Part shown: positions 43,647 to 52,602 of the stretch, one piece after another
Layout: every line of letters begins with the position of its first letter
Position numbering within the stretch: position 1 is the first letter of the stretch
NCBI RefSeq assembly: GCF_014211915.1
Contig: NZ_CP060040.1
Location: 2,604,001 to 2,668,000 of the forward strand
Direction: 5' to 3'
Source of the DNA: Burkholderia cenocepacia
Lineage (GTDB): Bacteria; Pseudomonadota; Gammaproteobacteria; Burkholderiales; Burkholderiaceae
DNA length: 64,000 nucleotides
Notes under the pieces: model-generated
Databases searched by the model: none
The model's input: the letters and a program-made list of their open reading frames with translations, nothing else
What the model was told of the DNA's origin: nothing
Made by a program: the position numbers and the translations under genes

Positions 43647-44465
43647 ATGTTGCTGTCGGGACAACCCGGCGACCCTTACGCGGTGCCGCCGATGGCGCGC
43701 CTACCGAGGCCGCTGTACGTGCGGGCGTTCGGCATTCCCGGTAACGTGAGCGTCGACGCGCACAGTCATCCGTGGGCGCAGTTGATGTATGCGACGAGCG
43801 GCGTGCTCGAGGTGTCGACGCCGTCGGGCCGGCAACTGCTGCCGCCGCACTACGCGATGTGGATTCCGCCGCATGTGCCGCATGCGGTGTCGACGCGCGA
43901 TTGCGTCGCGTTCCACAGCCTGTATCTCGACGAAGCCATTGCGCGCAGCGACGTGAACGACGATTGCACGATCCTCTGCATGACGCCGCTGCTGCGCGAA
44001 CTGGTGATCGCGACCGGCGAGTTGCCGGTGAATTACGACGAGGCGGGGCCCGACGGTGCGCTCGTGTGCCTGATCGCGGACCGGATCGCGCGCATGCAGC
44101 CGGCGCCGCTCACGGTGCCGCTGCCGCGCGATCCGCGCCTGCTGAAAATCGCGCGCGCGTTGCATGCGGCGCCGGGCGATACGCGCAGTCTCGACGAATG
44201 GGGCCATCAGGTCGGCGCGACGCGGCGCACGCTGTCGCGGCTGTTCCGGCAGGACACGGGGCTGTCGTTTACCGAATGGCGGCAGGGCGTGCGGCTGGTC
44301 GCGTCGCTGCCGCTGCTCGATGCAGGCGAGCCGATCGGCACGGTGGCCGCGCAGCTGGGTTACGACTCGACGTCGTCGTTCATCGCGTTGTTCCAGACGA
44401 AATTCCGCATGACACCCGGCGCATATGCGAAGCGTGAAGCGCGCCGGCCGCTGCTGCCCGCGTGA
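43647..44465 (+). CDS. AraC-family regulator with cupin sensor domain
   Basis: 272 residues from ATG 43647, chosen because GGAGGA sits six bases upstream. An N-terminal AraC-binding cupin (about 20-110, HSHPWAQLMYATSG, WIPPHVPHAV) is followed by a C-terminal pair of helix-turn-helix motifs (EWGHQVGATRRTLSRLFRQDTGLSF and PIGTVAAQLGYDSTSSFIALFQ). It is divergent from panB with 77 bases between starts. The ligand is unknown. Confidence 0.87.
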   Translation: MLLSGQPGDPYAVPPMARLPRPLYVRAFGIPGNVSVDAHSHPWAQLMYATSGVLEVSTPSGRQLLPPHYAMWIPPHVPHAVSTRDCVAFHSLYLDEAIARSDVNDDCTILCMTPLLRELVIATGELPVNYDEAGPDGALVCLIADRIARMQPAPLTVPLPRDPRLLKIARALHAAPGDTRSLDEWGHQVGATRRTLSRLFRQDTGLSFTEWRQGVRLVASLPLLDAGEPIGTVAAQLGYDSTSSFIALFQTKFRMTPGAYAKREARRPLLPA

Positions 44466-44478
44466 CGCGCTTCGTCGA

Positions 44479-45012
44479 TCAGAACGCGAGCGCCTGCTGC
44501 ATCGGATGATGCGCGCCGCGTGAAAGCTCTGCGCCTTCGAGCGACAGCAGCGCACGTTTGCGATCGATGCCGCCCGCATAGCCGGTCAGGCTGCCCGATG
44601 CGCCGACCACGCGATGGCACGGCACGATGATCGATACCGGATTGCGGCCGACCGCACCGCCCACGGCGCGTGCGCCGCTCATCGGCAGCCCGACGCGTTC
44701 GGTGATGTCGCCATACGACACGAGTTCGCCGAACGGAATCGCAAGCAGTTCCTGCCAGACGCGTCGCTGAAACGCGGTGCCGCGCAGGTGGATCGGCACC
44801 GAGAACGTGTCGCGCGCGCCGGTGAAGTATTCGGCGATTTCTTCCGCGACCCGGCGGGCGACCGGCGACCTGGCGAGCGTGTGCGCGTCGTTCAGGATCG
44901 CAAGCGACGGGAAGTATTTCTGGCCGACGAAGTACAGGCCGGTCAGCGCATCGTCCTCGATGCGTACGGCGATGTCGCCCAGCGGGCTCGGAATCAGGTG
45001 AGCGGGAGTCAT
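44479..45012 (-). CDS. ogt: methylated-DNA--protein-cysteine methyltransferase (Ogt type)
   Basis: 177 residues. The C-terminal DNA-binding and active-site domain shows FQRRVWQELLAIPFGELVSYGDI, and the acceptor Cys in IIVPCHRVVGA, followed by GSLTGYAGGIDRKRALLSLE. It repairs O6-alkylguanine and O4-alkylthymine by suicide transfer. The ATG overlaps the stop of the upstream AdaA-AlkA gene by four bases, so the two alkylation repair genes form one operon. Confidence 0.93.
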   Translation of the reverse strand: MTPAHLIPSPLGDIAVRIEDDALTGLYFVGQKYFPSLAILNDAHTLARSPVARRVAEEIAEYFTGARDTFSVPIHLRGTAFQRRVWQELLAIPFGELVSYGDITERVGLPMSGARAVGGAVGRNPVSIIVPCHRVVGASGSLTGYAGGIDRKRALLSLEGAELSRGAHHPMQQALAF

Positions 45013-46469
45013 CGCGATACATCTCCATGAAGACGCCACACATGCAGTGCGGCATACGCGCGCCACGGCGCCCAGCGCGCCGCATGCGGTGCTGCTGATG
45101 GCACGCGCGTGCGGTCGGTGCGGGCGGCGCGGGCGGACAGCAACACGTCGTCGGCGGGGAATGCATTCGGCCATGCCATCGCACGCATCGCGACGTACTG
45201 CACCGCGCGTTCGTCGAAGCCGGGCAGCGCGCGCAGCGCGGCGAGCGTTGCATCGAGCGGCGCCATCGGTTCGAGCGCGAGCGTGCCGTCGTCGACCGCG
45301 CGGGCGAGCGACACGATCGCGTGCGCCATGTCGCGCTCGATGCCGATCGTTTCGAGGGCCGAAGGCGGCAGCGCGGCCAGTGTCGCGGCACAGGGCAGGG
45401 CGCGCATGAGGCCCGGCGGCGCACCATCGACCGAGTGACCGAAGCGCTCCGCGATTCGTGCGAGCAACGGCATATCGGCCTGCGCCGCCGCCAGCTGCTC
45501 GCCCGCGATCGCACGGATCGCGATCTCCAGGCCGTCGAACGCGCCGGGCACGCGCAGCCCCGGCGAGCCGCTCGCGAGATCGCCGAGATGCGCGTCGATC
45601 ACGTCGGGCCGGCTGTCGAGATCGAACAGCCGGCGCACGCGTGCGAGTACGGCCGGTACGACCGGCGTCAGCGCGGGCGACACGGTGACGGCCAGCGCGA
45701 AGCGCTGCGGCACGTGCGCGACGGACAGCCAGCCGGCCACGCAGCCGCCGTCGTGTCGATTCGGCAATTCGACGACGCGTGCATAACCGCGCGCGTCGAT
45801 CCGCTCGACGCCGTCGATCTGCCGCTGCGCAAGAAAACGCATCAGGTCGGCCCACGCGAACGGCGGCCGGTACGGCAGCGGGAAGGTCATGTCGCCGTCG
45901 GCCGACGCGCCGGCCCCTTTGCGCAGTCGCAGCGGATTGAGGCCGTAGCGCTGACGGAACAGGTCATTGAAGCGCCGTACGCTGCCGAACCCGGCCGTCG
46001 ACGCGACGACGGCCACCGGCAGCGCGGTATCGGTCAGCAGCCGCTTGGCCATCAGCAGCCGCTGCGTCTGCGCGAACTCGACCGGCGACACGCCGAACTG
46101 CGCGCTGAAGATGCGGCGCAGATGGCGTTCGGTCACGCCGACGCGCCGTGCGAGCGCGGCGACGGAATGCGCGTTCAGGAAACCGTCGTCGATCAGCGTC
46201 GCGGCCGCGTCGGCGAGATTGCCGGACAGGTCGAGCAGCCCGTGGCCGGGCGCGAGTTCGGGGCGGCAGCGCATGCAGGGCCGGAAGCCGGCTTTCTCGG
46301 CGGCCGCGGCGGTCGGGTAGTAGCTGCAGTTTTGCGCTTTCGGCGGCTTCACCGGGCAGACCGGGCGGCAGTACACCCCGGTCGTCGCGACGCCGACGAA
46401 GAACCAGCCGTCGAAGCGGCGGTTCCGCGAAAGCAGGGCGTCGTAGCAGGTGTCGGGATCGAGGCGCAT
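45009..46469 (-). CDS. AdaA-AlkA fusion: methyl-sensing activator and 3-methyladenine glycosylase
   Basis: 486 residues. The Ada N-terminal zinc domain has Cys34, Cys38, Cys65 and Cys68 in CRPVCPVKPPKAQNCSYYP and RPCMRCRPE, where Cys34 accepts methyl groups from phosphotriesters. An AraC HTH domain (about 85-185) and an AlkA-type N-terminal domain follow. The HhH-GPD glycosylase domain has GIERDMAHAIVSLARAV and LPGFDERAVQYVAMRAM, with the catalytic Asp in FPADDVLL. It both repairs DNA and activates the adaptive response, including coupled ogt. ATG 46469 begins the Ada domain. Confidence 0.92.
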   Translation of the reverse strand: MRLDPDTCYDALLSRNRRFDGWFFVGVATTGVYCRPVCPVKPPKAQNCSYYPTAAAAEKAGFRPCMRCRPELAPGHGLLDLSGNLADAAATLIDDGFLNAHSVAALARRVGVTERHLRRIFSAQFGVSPVEFAQTQRLLMAKRLLTDTALPVAVVASTAGFGSVRRFNDLFRQRYGLNPLRLRKGAGASADGDMTFPLPYRPPFAWADLMRFLAQRQIDGVERIDARGYARVVELPNRHDGGCVAGWLSVAHVPQRFALAVTVSPALTPVVPAVLARVRRLFDLDSRPDVIDAHLGDLASGSPGLRVPGAFDGLEIAIRAIAGEQLAAAQADMPLLARIAERFGHSVDGAPPGLMRALPCAATLAALPPSALETIGIERDMAHAIVSLARAVDDGTLALEPMAPLDATLAALRALPGFDERAVQYVAMRAMAWPNAFPADDVLLSARAARTDRTRVPSAAPHAARWAPWRAYAALHVWRLHGDVSR

Positions 46470-46647
46470 GGGACGACTGTAAACCATCCCCGCGGTCGAT
46501 TCTGGCTGGAATCGGACATGTGTCTCGGCTGCCGCGCGCCTGCCGCGCCGCAGCGGGAAAATCAGGGGAAAAACGGTTAATACCACTTTGCGAAACAGTC
46601 GTCTCTTTTACCGCGACTAATTTGAGATGACTCATCGAAATCCCCGA

Positions 46648-46677
46648 CTGACACGGCACCGGCAGACGCCCTATCCT
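46648..46677 (+). promoter_or_regulatory. promoter of the uronate transporter gene
   Basis: CTGACA (46648-46653), an 18-base spacer and TATCCT (46672-46677). The LacI-type operator begins one base after the -10 element, the same geometry as at the udh promoter. Confidence 0.6.
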
Positions 46678-46678
46678 T

Positions 46679-46694
46679 TGAAAAACGTTTTCCA
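46679..46694. promoter_or_regulatory. LacI-family operator upstream of exuT-like gene
   Basis: TGAAAAACGTTTTCCA, one base from the perfect palindrome TGGAAAACGTTTTCCA. It covers the predicted transcription start. A near-identical operator lies upstream of the uronate dehydrogenase gene at 49312. Confidence 0.75.
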
Positions 46695-46810
46695 GATGGG
46701 TTGGCGAAAAGGGCCGGTGCGTCAGCGCGTGGGCCGTTCGCCCCGGCGCCGGTCGCCGGTCAACGAATACCGCGCGGCGCGACGGGCGCGACCGCGCATC
46801 GGAGACATTC

Positions 46811-48103
46811 ATGCAATCTGCCGTCGTCGGCGCCGTGCGCGCGGCCGCCAGCCGCTACCGCTGGACCGTCTGTGCGCTGCTGTTCTTCGCGACCGTGATC
46901 AACTACATGGATCGGCAGATCCTCGGCCTGCTCGCGCCGATGCTCCAGCACGACATCGGCTGGAGCCAGGTGCAGTACGGCCGCATCGTGATGGCGTTTT
47001 CGGCGTTCTATGCGCTGGGTCTGCTCGGCTTCGGGCGCATCGTCGACTGGCTCGGCACGCGCGTGTCGTACGCAGTGGCGATGCTGGTATGGAGCATCGC
47101 CGCGATGCTGCATGCGGCGGTCGGCTCGGTGACGGGCTTCGCGTTCGTGCGTGCGCTGCTCGGGATCGGCGAGGGCGGCAACTTCCCGGCCGCGATCAAG
47201 ACGACGGCCGAATGGTTCCCGCGCCGCGAACGCGCGCTCGCCACCGGCATCTTCAACTCGGGCGCGAACATCGGCGCGGTGTTCGCGCCGGCGATCATCC
47301 CCGCGATCGCGGTGGCCTACGGCTGGCGCGCGGCGTTCGTGATCATCGGCGCGATCGGCATCGTGTGGCTCGCGGTGTGGCTGGTGATGTATCGCACGGC
47401 CGACACGCGCGCGCTCGCCGCGGAATACGACGAGCCGCGCGACGAAGCCGAAGCGCTCGACGCGGCGAACGCGAACGCCGGCGCGCCGCGCTGGGGCGAA
47501 CTGATCCGCAAGCGCGAGACGTGGGCCTTCCTGATCGGCAAGTTCCTGACCGATCCGGTGTGGTGGTTCTACCTGTTCTGGCTGCCGAAGTGGCTCAACG
47601 AATCGCGCGGGATGGACATGCAGCACATCGGTTTGCCGCTCGTGTGCATCTATGCGCTGACGACGGTCGGCAGCATCGGCGGCGGCTGGCTGTCGTCGAT
47701 GCTGCTGCGTGCGGGCTGGAGCGTGAACCGGGCGCGCAAGACGGCGATGCTGATCTGCGCATGTTGCGTGCTGCCGATCGCGTTCGTGTCGCAGGTGCAG
47801 AGCCTGTGGATCGCGGTGCTGATCGTCGGCCTCGCCGCCGCCGCGCACCAGGGCTGGTCGGCGAACCTGTTCACGACGGCGTCCGACCTGTTCCCGCGCC
47901 GCGCGGTCGCATCGGTGGTCGGTATCGGCGGGATGGCCGGCTCGATCGGCGGCGTGCTGTTCTCGGAAGTGATCGGCCAGGTGCTGCAGCGCACCGGCCA
48001 CTACTGGGTGCTGTTCGCGATCGGCGCGTCGGCCTACCTGATCGCGCTGGCCGTGATGCACGTGCTCACGCCGAAGATGAAGCCCGCGAAACTCGATGCG
48101 TGA
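46811..48103 (+). CDS. MFS hexuronate transporter (ExuT type)
   Basis: 430 residues with twelve predicted helices. NYMDRQILGLLAPMLQHDIGWSQVQYG is split by the first loop and is typical of the ACS subfamily (anion:cation symporters), including ExuT and GudP. GIGEGGNFPAAIKTTAEWFPRRERALATGIFNSG spans helices 4-5. It probably imports galacturonate or glucuronate with protons. The operator shared with udh and the adjacent LacI regulator support uronates over other sugar acids. Confidence 0.88.
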   Translation: MQSAVVGAVRAAASRYRWTVCALLFFATVINYMDRQILGLLAPMLQHDIGWSQVQYGRIVMAFSAFYALGLLGFGRIVDWLGTRVSYAVAMLVWSIAAMLHAAVGSVTGFAFVRALLGIGEGGNFPAAIKTTAEWFPRRERALATGIFNSGANIGAVFAPAIIPAIAVAYGWRAAFVIIGAIGIVWLAVWLVMYRTADTRALAAEYDEPRDEAEALDAANANAGAPRWGELIRKRETWAFLIGKFLTDPVWWFYLFWLPKWLNESRGMDMQHIGLPLVCIYALTTVGSIGGGWLSSMLLRAGWSVNRARKTAMLICACCVLPIAFVSQVQSLWIAVLIVGLAAAAHQGWSANLFTTASDLFPRRAVASVVGIGGMAGSIGGVLFSEVIGQVLQRTGHYWVLFAIGASAYLIALAVMHVLTPKMKPAKLDA

Positions 48104-48122
48104 TCGCGTATCGGCAAGCGAC

Positions 48123-48147
48123 AACGCCGCCCTCGGGCGGCGTTTTT
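48123..48147 (+). terminator. intrinsic terminator after the uronate transporter
   Basis: AACGCCGCC-CTCG-GGCGGCGTT stem-loop followed by a T run (to 48147). It separates the transporter from the convergent LacI regulator. Confidence 0.85.
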
Positions 48148-48178
48148 GCGTTCGGGGACGTGACGCGTCGCGACCGCG

Positions 48179-49171
48179 TCAGCCGGCCGATGCGGTCGAC
48201 GCGCGCATGATCAGCCGCGGCTCGAACGTCGAATAGCTCGCGTCGGTGCGCCCGGCGAGCGCATCGATCAGCTTCTGCATCGCAAGTTCGCCCATGTTCT
48301 CGCTCTGGATGTCGACGGTCGTCAGCGCGGGCGCCGCGTATGCGCCGTACGGCACGTTGTCGATGCCGGCGACGGACACGTCCTGCGGCAGGCGGAAGCC
48401 GAGCGACGCGGCTTCCTTCATGAAGCCGAGCGCGATCAGGTCGTTGTAGCAGATCACGGCCTGCGGGCGCTGCGGCCCGAGCATCACGCGCGAGCACGCA
48501 CGCTCGCCGGCCTCGGCGGTCGGCGCGTGCGCGTCGTGCACGTCGAGCGTGAGCCCCGCTTCGGCGAGGCAGTCGCGCGCGCCCTGGATTCGTTCGTCGT
48601 TCACGCGCGCGGTGCCGAAGCCGAGATATGCGATGCGCGTATGGCCGAGGTTGAGCAGGTGGCGCGCGAGCATGTAGGTCGACAGCCGGTTGTCGATGCC
48701 GACGCTCGGAATCGGCAGGCCGGGGCTGCGACGCAGCAGCACGAGCGGCTTGTTGAGGTCGAGCATCCAGCCGGCTTCCTCGTCGGGCATCCGCGTGCTG
48801 ACGATCAGCCCGTCGACGCGCTGCGCGAGCGCCTCGATCAGCGAGCGTTCGCGCGCCTGGCTCTCCTCGGTATCGACGAGCAGCAGCGTGTAGTCGTGCT
48901 GCAGCGCGACGCGGTTCGCGCCTTTCACGACGTTCGTGAAGTGCGGGTTGCTGATGTCGAGGATCACGAGGCCGATGGTGCGCGTGCGGCCGGTGATCAT
49001 CGAGCGCGCAAGCGGATTCGATCGGTAGCCGAGCCGCTCGATGGCCTCCTTGAGCCGTGCCTCGACGGTCGGCGAGAAGCGTTGCGTGCCGTTCACGTAC
49101 TTCGATACCGTCGCGACCGACACGCCGGCTTCCGCGGCCACGTCGCGGATCGTCGAGGAAACTTTTTTCAT
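48179..49171 (-). CDS. LacI-family repressor of the uronate regulon
   Basis: 330 residues. The HTH STIRDVAAEAGVSVATVSKYVNG is at 6-28 with hinge helix NPLARSMITGRT, then a periplasmic-binding-protein-like sensor domain (about 60-325). The start at 49171 begins directly before the HTH. The longer frame to 49282 would add 37 residues before it. It is flanked by exuT-like and udh genes, both with matching operators. A half-matching site (GGTAACGTTTTCG, 49180-49192) lies just upstream of its own start and may allow autoregulation. Confidence 0.9.
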   Translation of the reverse strand: MKKVSSTIRDVAAEAGVSVATVSKYVNGTQRFSPTVEARLKEAIERLGYRSNPLARSMITGRTRTIGLVILDISNPHFTNVVKGANRVALQHDYTLLLVDTEESQARERSLIEALAQRVDGLIVSTRMPDEEAGWMLDLNKPLVLLRRSPGLPIPSVGIDNRLSTYMLARHLLNLGHTRIAYLGFGTARVNDERIQGARDCLAEAGLTLDVHDAHAPTAEAGERACSRVMLGPQRPQAVICYNDLIALGFMKEAASLGFRLPQDVSVAGIDNVPYGAYAAPALTTVDIQSENMGELAMQKLIDALAGRTDASYSTFEPRLIMRASTASAG

Positions 49172-49281
49172 CGGAAGGGTAACGTTTTCGTTCGATAACG
49201 CCGGATTGTGGCAGAAAAAGCCGGCGTGCAGCCACCCGTCGATATCGGGAAAGTGCGGATGGCTGCGAGCAGATTCGACCA

Positions 49282-49311
49282 TTGACGCTCGACGCCGCGC
49301 ACGCGTATAGT
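49282..49311 (+). promoter_or_regulatory. promoter of the uronate dehydrogenase gene
   Basis: TTGACG (49282-49287), an 18-base spacer and TATAGT (49306-49311). The operator starts at the next base. Confidence 0.7.
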
Positions 49312-49327
49312 TGGAAAACGTTTTCCG
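49312..49327. promoter_or_regulatory. LacI-family operator upstream of udh
   Basis: TGGAAAACGTTTTCCG contains the perfect 14-bp palindrome GGAAAACGTTTTCC with the central CG typical of LacI operators. It overlaps the predicted transcription start of udh. Confidence 0.8.
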
Positions 49328-49352
49328 CTTTAAGTCAGATCAAGGAGATTCG

Positions 49353-50189
49353 ATGAACGCCTCATCCACCGCCGCGCGCAAACCGTTCGGCCGCCTGCTG
49401 CTGACGGGCGCGGCCGGCAACCTCGGCCGCCAGTTGCGCGGCGCGCTCGCCGACTGGGCCGACGTCGTGCGCGTCAGCGACATCGCGGCGCTCGGCGACG
49501 CGGCCGCGCATGAAGAACTCCGCGTGGTCGACCTGGCCGACCGGCCGGCCGTGATGCAGCTCGTCGACGGCGTGGACGCGATCGTTCACCTGGGCGGCAT
49601 TTCGGTCGATGCGCCGTTCGACGATCTGGTCGGCGCGAACATCACCGGCACGTACAACCTGTACGAAGCCGCGCGCAAACACGGCGTGAAGCGCGTCGTG
49701 TTCGCGAGCTCGAACCATGCGATCGGGTTCCATCCGGTCACCGAGGTGCTCGACGCCGATGCGCCGCTGCGCCCGGACAGCCTGTACGGCGTGACGAAGT
49801 GCTTCGGCGAATCGCTGTCGCGCTACTACTTCGACCGCTTCGGGATCGAAACCGTATGCCTGCGGATCGGCTCGTCGTTCGAGGTGCCGAAGAACCCGCG
49901 CATGCTCGTCACGTTCCTCAGCTATCGCGATTTCATCGAGCTCGTGCGCTGCTCGCTGCTGACGAACCGCGTCGGGCACGCGATCGTCTACGGCGCGTCG
50001 GACAACCCGGTGAAGTGGTGGGACAACACGAAGGTCGGCTTCCTCGGCTTCCGTCCGCGCGACAGCTCCGAGCAGTTCGCCGGGCTGTTCCCGGTGACGG
50101 CGCCGACCGCCGAGTACGACGATCCCGCGCAGCGGTTCCAGGGCGGCGGGTTCGTCGTCGGCGAGCCGATGGAGCGCAACGTGAAATAA
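49353..50189 (+). CDS. udh: NAD-dependent uronate dehydrogenase
   Basis: 278 residues, short-chain dehydrogenase/epimerase fold. The NAD site LLLTGAAGNLGRQLR lies near residues 15-29. The catalytic YxxxK is YGVTK with an upstream SSNHAIG serine. The end segment WWDNTKVGFLGFRPRDSSEQFA is characteristic of uronate dehydrogenases. AAGGAG lies before the ATG. It oxidises galacturonate or glucuronate to the aldarolactone, the first step of oxidative uronate catabolism. It is controlled by the neighbouring LacI repressor. Confidence 0.9.
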   Translation: MNASSTAARKPFGRLLLTGAAGNLGRQLRGALADWADVVRVSDIAALGDAAAHEELRVVDLADRPAVMQLVDGVDAIVHLGGISVDAPFDDLVGANITGTYNLYEAARKHGVKRVVFASSNHAIGFHPVTEVLDADAPLRPDSLYGVTKCFGESLSRYYFDRFGIETVCLRIGSSFEVPKNPRMLVTFLSYRDFIELVRCSLLTNRVGHAIVYGASDNPVKWWDNTKVGFLGFRPRDSSEQFAGLFPVTAPTAEYDDPAQRFQGGGFVVGEPMERNVK

Positions 50190-50221
50190 GTCAGGCCGGC
50201 GGCGGGCGCGGGCGTCGGCGA

Positions 50222-50542
50222 TCAACGCAGGATGTCGGTCGCCTTGTGCCGCTCGTCGACGCCGTCGATCAGGATCAACGGGCCGCTCGCGTGCCGTGCG
50301 CGCAGCGGCTGGATCTGCCGGTACGCATCCGAGTCGTACCACGCGCGCACCATGTCGAGATCCGGAAACGCGATCGCGATCAGGTCGCCGTGCCATGCGC
50401 CTTCGCGTACCTCCGGCCGTGCGCCGTGAATCACGAAATGGCCGTCGTACGGTGCGAGCGTGCCGTCGATCCGTTCGAGGTATTCGACGATGTCGTCGCA
50501 CATTTCGACGTCGTGCAGATGGGCGATGGCGTAGGCGGTCAT
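50222..50542 (-). CDS. DUF1330 family protein
   Basis: 106 residues, an alpha-beta dimeric-barrel protein of the DUF1330 family: YAIAHLHDVEMCDDIVEYLERID, then GHFVIHG and ARAWYDSDAYRQIQPLRA-type segments (the last begins VRAWYDS). The start at 50542 is favoured over 50587 because the fold begins there. The function of the family is unknown. It lies convergent to udh. Confidence 0.8.
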   Translation of the reverse strand: MTAYAIAHLHDVEMCDDIVEYLERIDGTLAPYDGHFVIHGARPEVREGAWHGDLIAIAFPDLDMVRAWYDSDAYRQIQPLRARHASGPLILIDGVDERHKATDILR

Positions 50543-50732
50543 GGCGGGCTCCTTGGCGTGATGCGGTTCGAGAATCGATGGCGCCATGATCGCGGCGCGG
50601 GCGGCGCGCGTCGATTACCTGCGACGTAAGCAAATCGGGGCGAGCGCGCCGCGTCTTGCTTCAGGCCGAGGCGCGCATCGATCGATGGACGGCGCGGCGC
50701 AATCCCGCATCACAATCCCGCGGCACACGCCA

Positions 50733-51191
50733 TCACGCCCGCTTGCGCGCTGCCCGCACGACGGGCGTCGCCTCCAGCGGCTCGCTGGCCTGCTCGCCCA
50801 GCCGGTCGAGCATCCGTTGCGCGGCGCCCGCGCAATCCTCGCCCGCCGGCTTGTTCTCGATCTCGTCGATCAGCGTTTCCAGATGCTGCCGGTTCTGCGC
50901 GAGACGCCGTTCGAGCAGCGCGATTTCGTCGACCTTGTGCCGCAGCGCGGCCAGCAGTTCGTCGTGCGGCCATGCGCCGAGATCGGGCGGCAACACCGCG
51001 CGGATCTCGTCGAGCGAGAAGCCCGCGCCCTGCGCGCGGTCGATGATCGCGAGCCGCGTCAACGCTTCCGGCCCGTATTCCCGATAGCCGTTCGCCTGCC
51101 GGCGGGCCGGTTCGAGCAGGCCGCTCGCTTCGTAGAAGCGGATGCGCGACGCCGCGAGGCCGCTCGCCTTCGCCAGTTCGCCGATTTTCAT
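50733..51191 (-). CDS. MerR-family transcriptional regulator
   Basis: 152 residues. The N-terminal winged helix KIGELAKASGLAASRIRFYE with the RYE-like wing is followed by the dimerisation helix (ELLAALRHKVDEIALLERRLAQ). It is typical of MerR regulators that sense organic ligands or redox stress: there is only one Cys near the C-terminus (EDCAG) and no metal-binding loop. It is divergent from an old yellow enzyme gene, across a MerR-type 19-base-spacer promoter. Confidence 0.88.
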   Translation of the reverse strand: MKIGELAKASGLAASRIRFYEASGLLEPARRQANGYREYGPEALTRLAIIDRAQGAGFSLDEIRAVLPPDLGAWPHDELLAALRHKVDEIALLERRLAQNRQHLETLIDEIENKPAGEDCAGAAQRMLDRLGEQASEPLEATPVVRAARKRA

Positions 51192-51210
51192 GATGGGCTC
51201 CAAAAAGGGC

Positions 51211-51241
51211 TTGACCTTAAAGTTGACTTTAAAGTTATCGT
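51211..51241 (+). promoter_or_regulatory. MerR-type promoter with 19-bp spacer and dyad
   Basis: TTGACC (51211-51216), a 19-base spacer and TATCGT (51236-51241). The spacer overlaps the dyad ACCTTAAAGT-TG-ACTTTAAAGT (51214-51235, one mismatch). This is the classical MerR arrangement in which the bound activator untwists an over-long spacer. Confidence 0.85.
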
Positions 51242-51269
51242 TGGCCATCGTCAATCGAGGATCTGCACC

Positions 51270-52514
51270 ATGAATCTGTTTGCGCCCCTCACACTGCCCA
51301 ACGGGGCGGTGATTCCGAACCGTCTGGCCAAGGCCGCGATGGAAGAAAACATGGCCGATGCGGATCACGCGCCGTCCGACGCGTTGCTGCGCCTGTACCA
51401 GGCGTGGGCCGACGGCCAGGCCGGCCTGATCCTGACCGGCAACGTGATGGTGGACGGCCGCGCGATGACGGGGCCGAACGGCGTCGTACTCGAAAGCGAC
51501 GCGCATCTCGACCGTTTCCGCCGCTGGGCGCAGATCGCGCGCTCGAACGGCGCGCACGTGTGGATGCAGATCAATCACCCGGGGCGCCAGATGCAGGCGG
51601 CGCTCGGCCAGACGACGCTCGCGCCGTCGGCCGTGCCGCTCGCGCTCGGCGCGCTGTCGAAGCAGTTCCCGGTGCCGAAGGAGATGACGGCCGCCGACAT
51701 CGCGGACGTGCAGCAGCGCTTCGTCCGTGCCGCGCAGCTCGCGGAGCAAAGCGGCTTCACCGGCGTGCAGGTGCATGCGGCGCACGGCTATCTGCTGAGC
51801 CAGTTCCTGTCGCCGCTGACGAACCGCCGGCAGGATCAATGGGGCGGCAGCATCGAGAATCGCGCGCGCCTGCTGCTCGATATCGTGAAGGCGGTGCGTG
51901 CGGCGGTGTCGCCGGCATTCGTCGTCGCGGTGAAGCTGAACTCGGCCGATTTCCAGCGCGGCGGTTTCAGCGCGGACGACGCGAAGCGCGTGGTCGAACT
52001 GCTGAATCCGCTCGGCGTCGATCTCGTCGAACTGTCGGGCGGCAGCTATGAAGTGCCGGCGATGCAGGGCGACGCGCGCGACGGCCGCACGCTGGCGCGC
52101 GAAGCGTATTTCCTCGAATTCGCGCGCGACATCACCGCCGTCGCGCGGATGCCGCTGATGGTCACGGGCGGCATCCGCCGTCGTGCGGTGGCCGAGCAGG
52201 TGGTGAACAGCGGCGTGGCGATGGTCGGCATCGCGACCGCGCTGTCGATCGCCCCGAACCTGCCGCGCGACTGGCGCGCCGGCAAGGACAGCGCGCCGGT
52301 GCTGCAGCCGATCCGCTGGAAGAACAAGGCGCTGGGCGCGCTGGCGAACATGGCCGTCGTCAAGTTCCAGCTCGCGCGATTGAGCGAAGGGCGCCGCACG
52401 CATCCGCAGGTATCGCCGCTGCGCGCGCTGGTGGGGCAGCAACTGGCCGCGCAGTGCCAGACGCGGCGCTACCGGAAGTGGATGGCGGGGCGCGCGGCGG
52501 GCACGCGTGCATGA
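51270..52514 (+). CDS. NADH:flavin oxidoreductase (old yellow enzyme family)
   Basis: 414 residues, a TIM-barrel FMN enzyme. MNLFAPLTLPNGAVIPNRLAKAAMEE is split across the first strand and helix. It has WMQINHPGRQ and the GVQVHAAHGYLLSQFLSP segment with His-x2-His for substrate binding, NRRQDQWGGSIENR, and MVTGGIRRR for the phosphate of FMN. It reduces electrophilic alkenes or other xenobiotics. The MerR regulator and its promoter suggest induction by the toxic substrate. GAGG precedes the ATG. Confidence 0.9.
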   Translation: MNLFAPLTLPNGAVIPNRLAKAAMEENMADADHAPSDALLRLYQAWADGQAGLILTGNVMVDGRAMTGPNGVVLESDAHLDRFRRWAQIARSNGAHVWMQINHPGRQMQAALGQTTLAPSAVPLALGALSKQFPVPKEMTAADIADVQQRFVRAAQLAEQSGFTGVQVHAAHGYLLSQFLSPLTNRRQDQWGGSIENRARLLLDIVKAVRAAVSPAFVVAVKLNSADFQRGGFSADDAKRVVELLNPLGVDLVELSGGSYEVPAMQGDARDGRTLAREAYFLEFARDITAVARMPLMVTGGIRRRAVAEQVVNSGVAMVGIATALSIAPNLPRDWRAGKDSAPVLQPIRWKNKALGALANMAVVKFQLARLSEGRRTHPQVSPLRALVGQQLAAQCQTRRYRKWMAGRAAGTRA

Positions 52515-52602
52515 TGCATCGACGCGCGCCGGCGATGCCGAAGGCTGACCGGCACGCCGCCGCGGTCGTGCCGCCTGGCACGTTGCGCGGCGGCCTGCGC
52601 GC

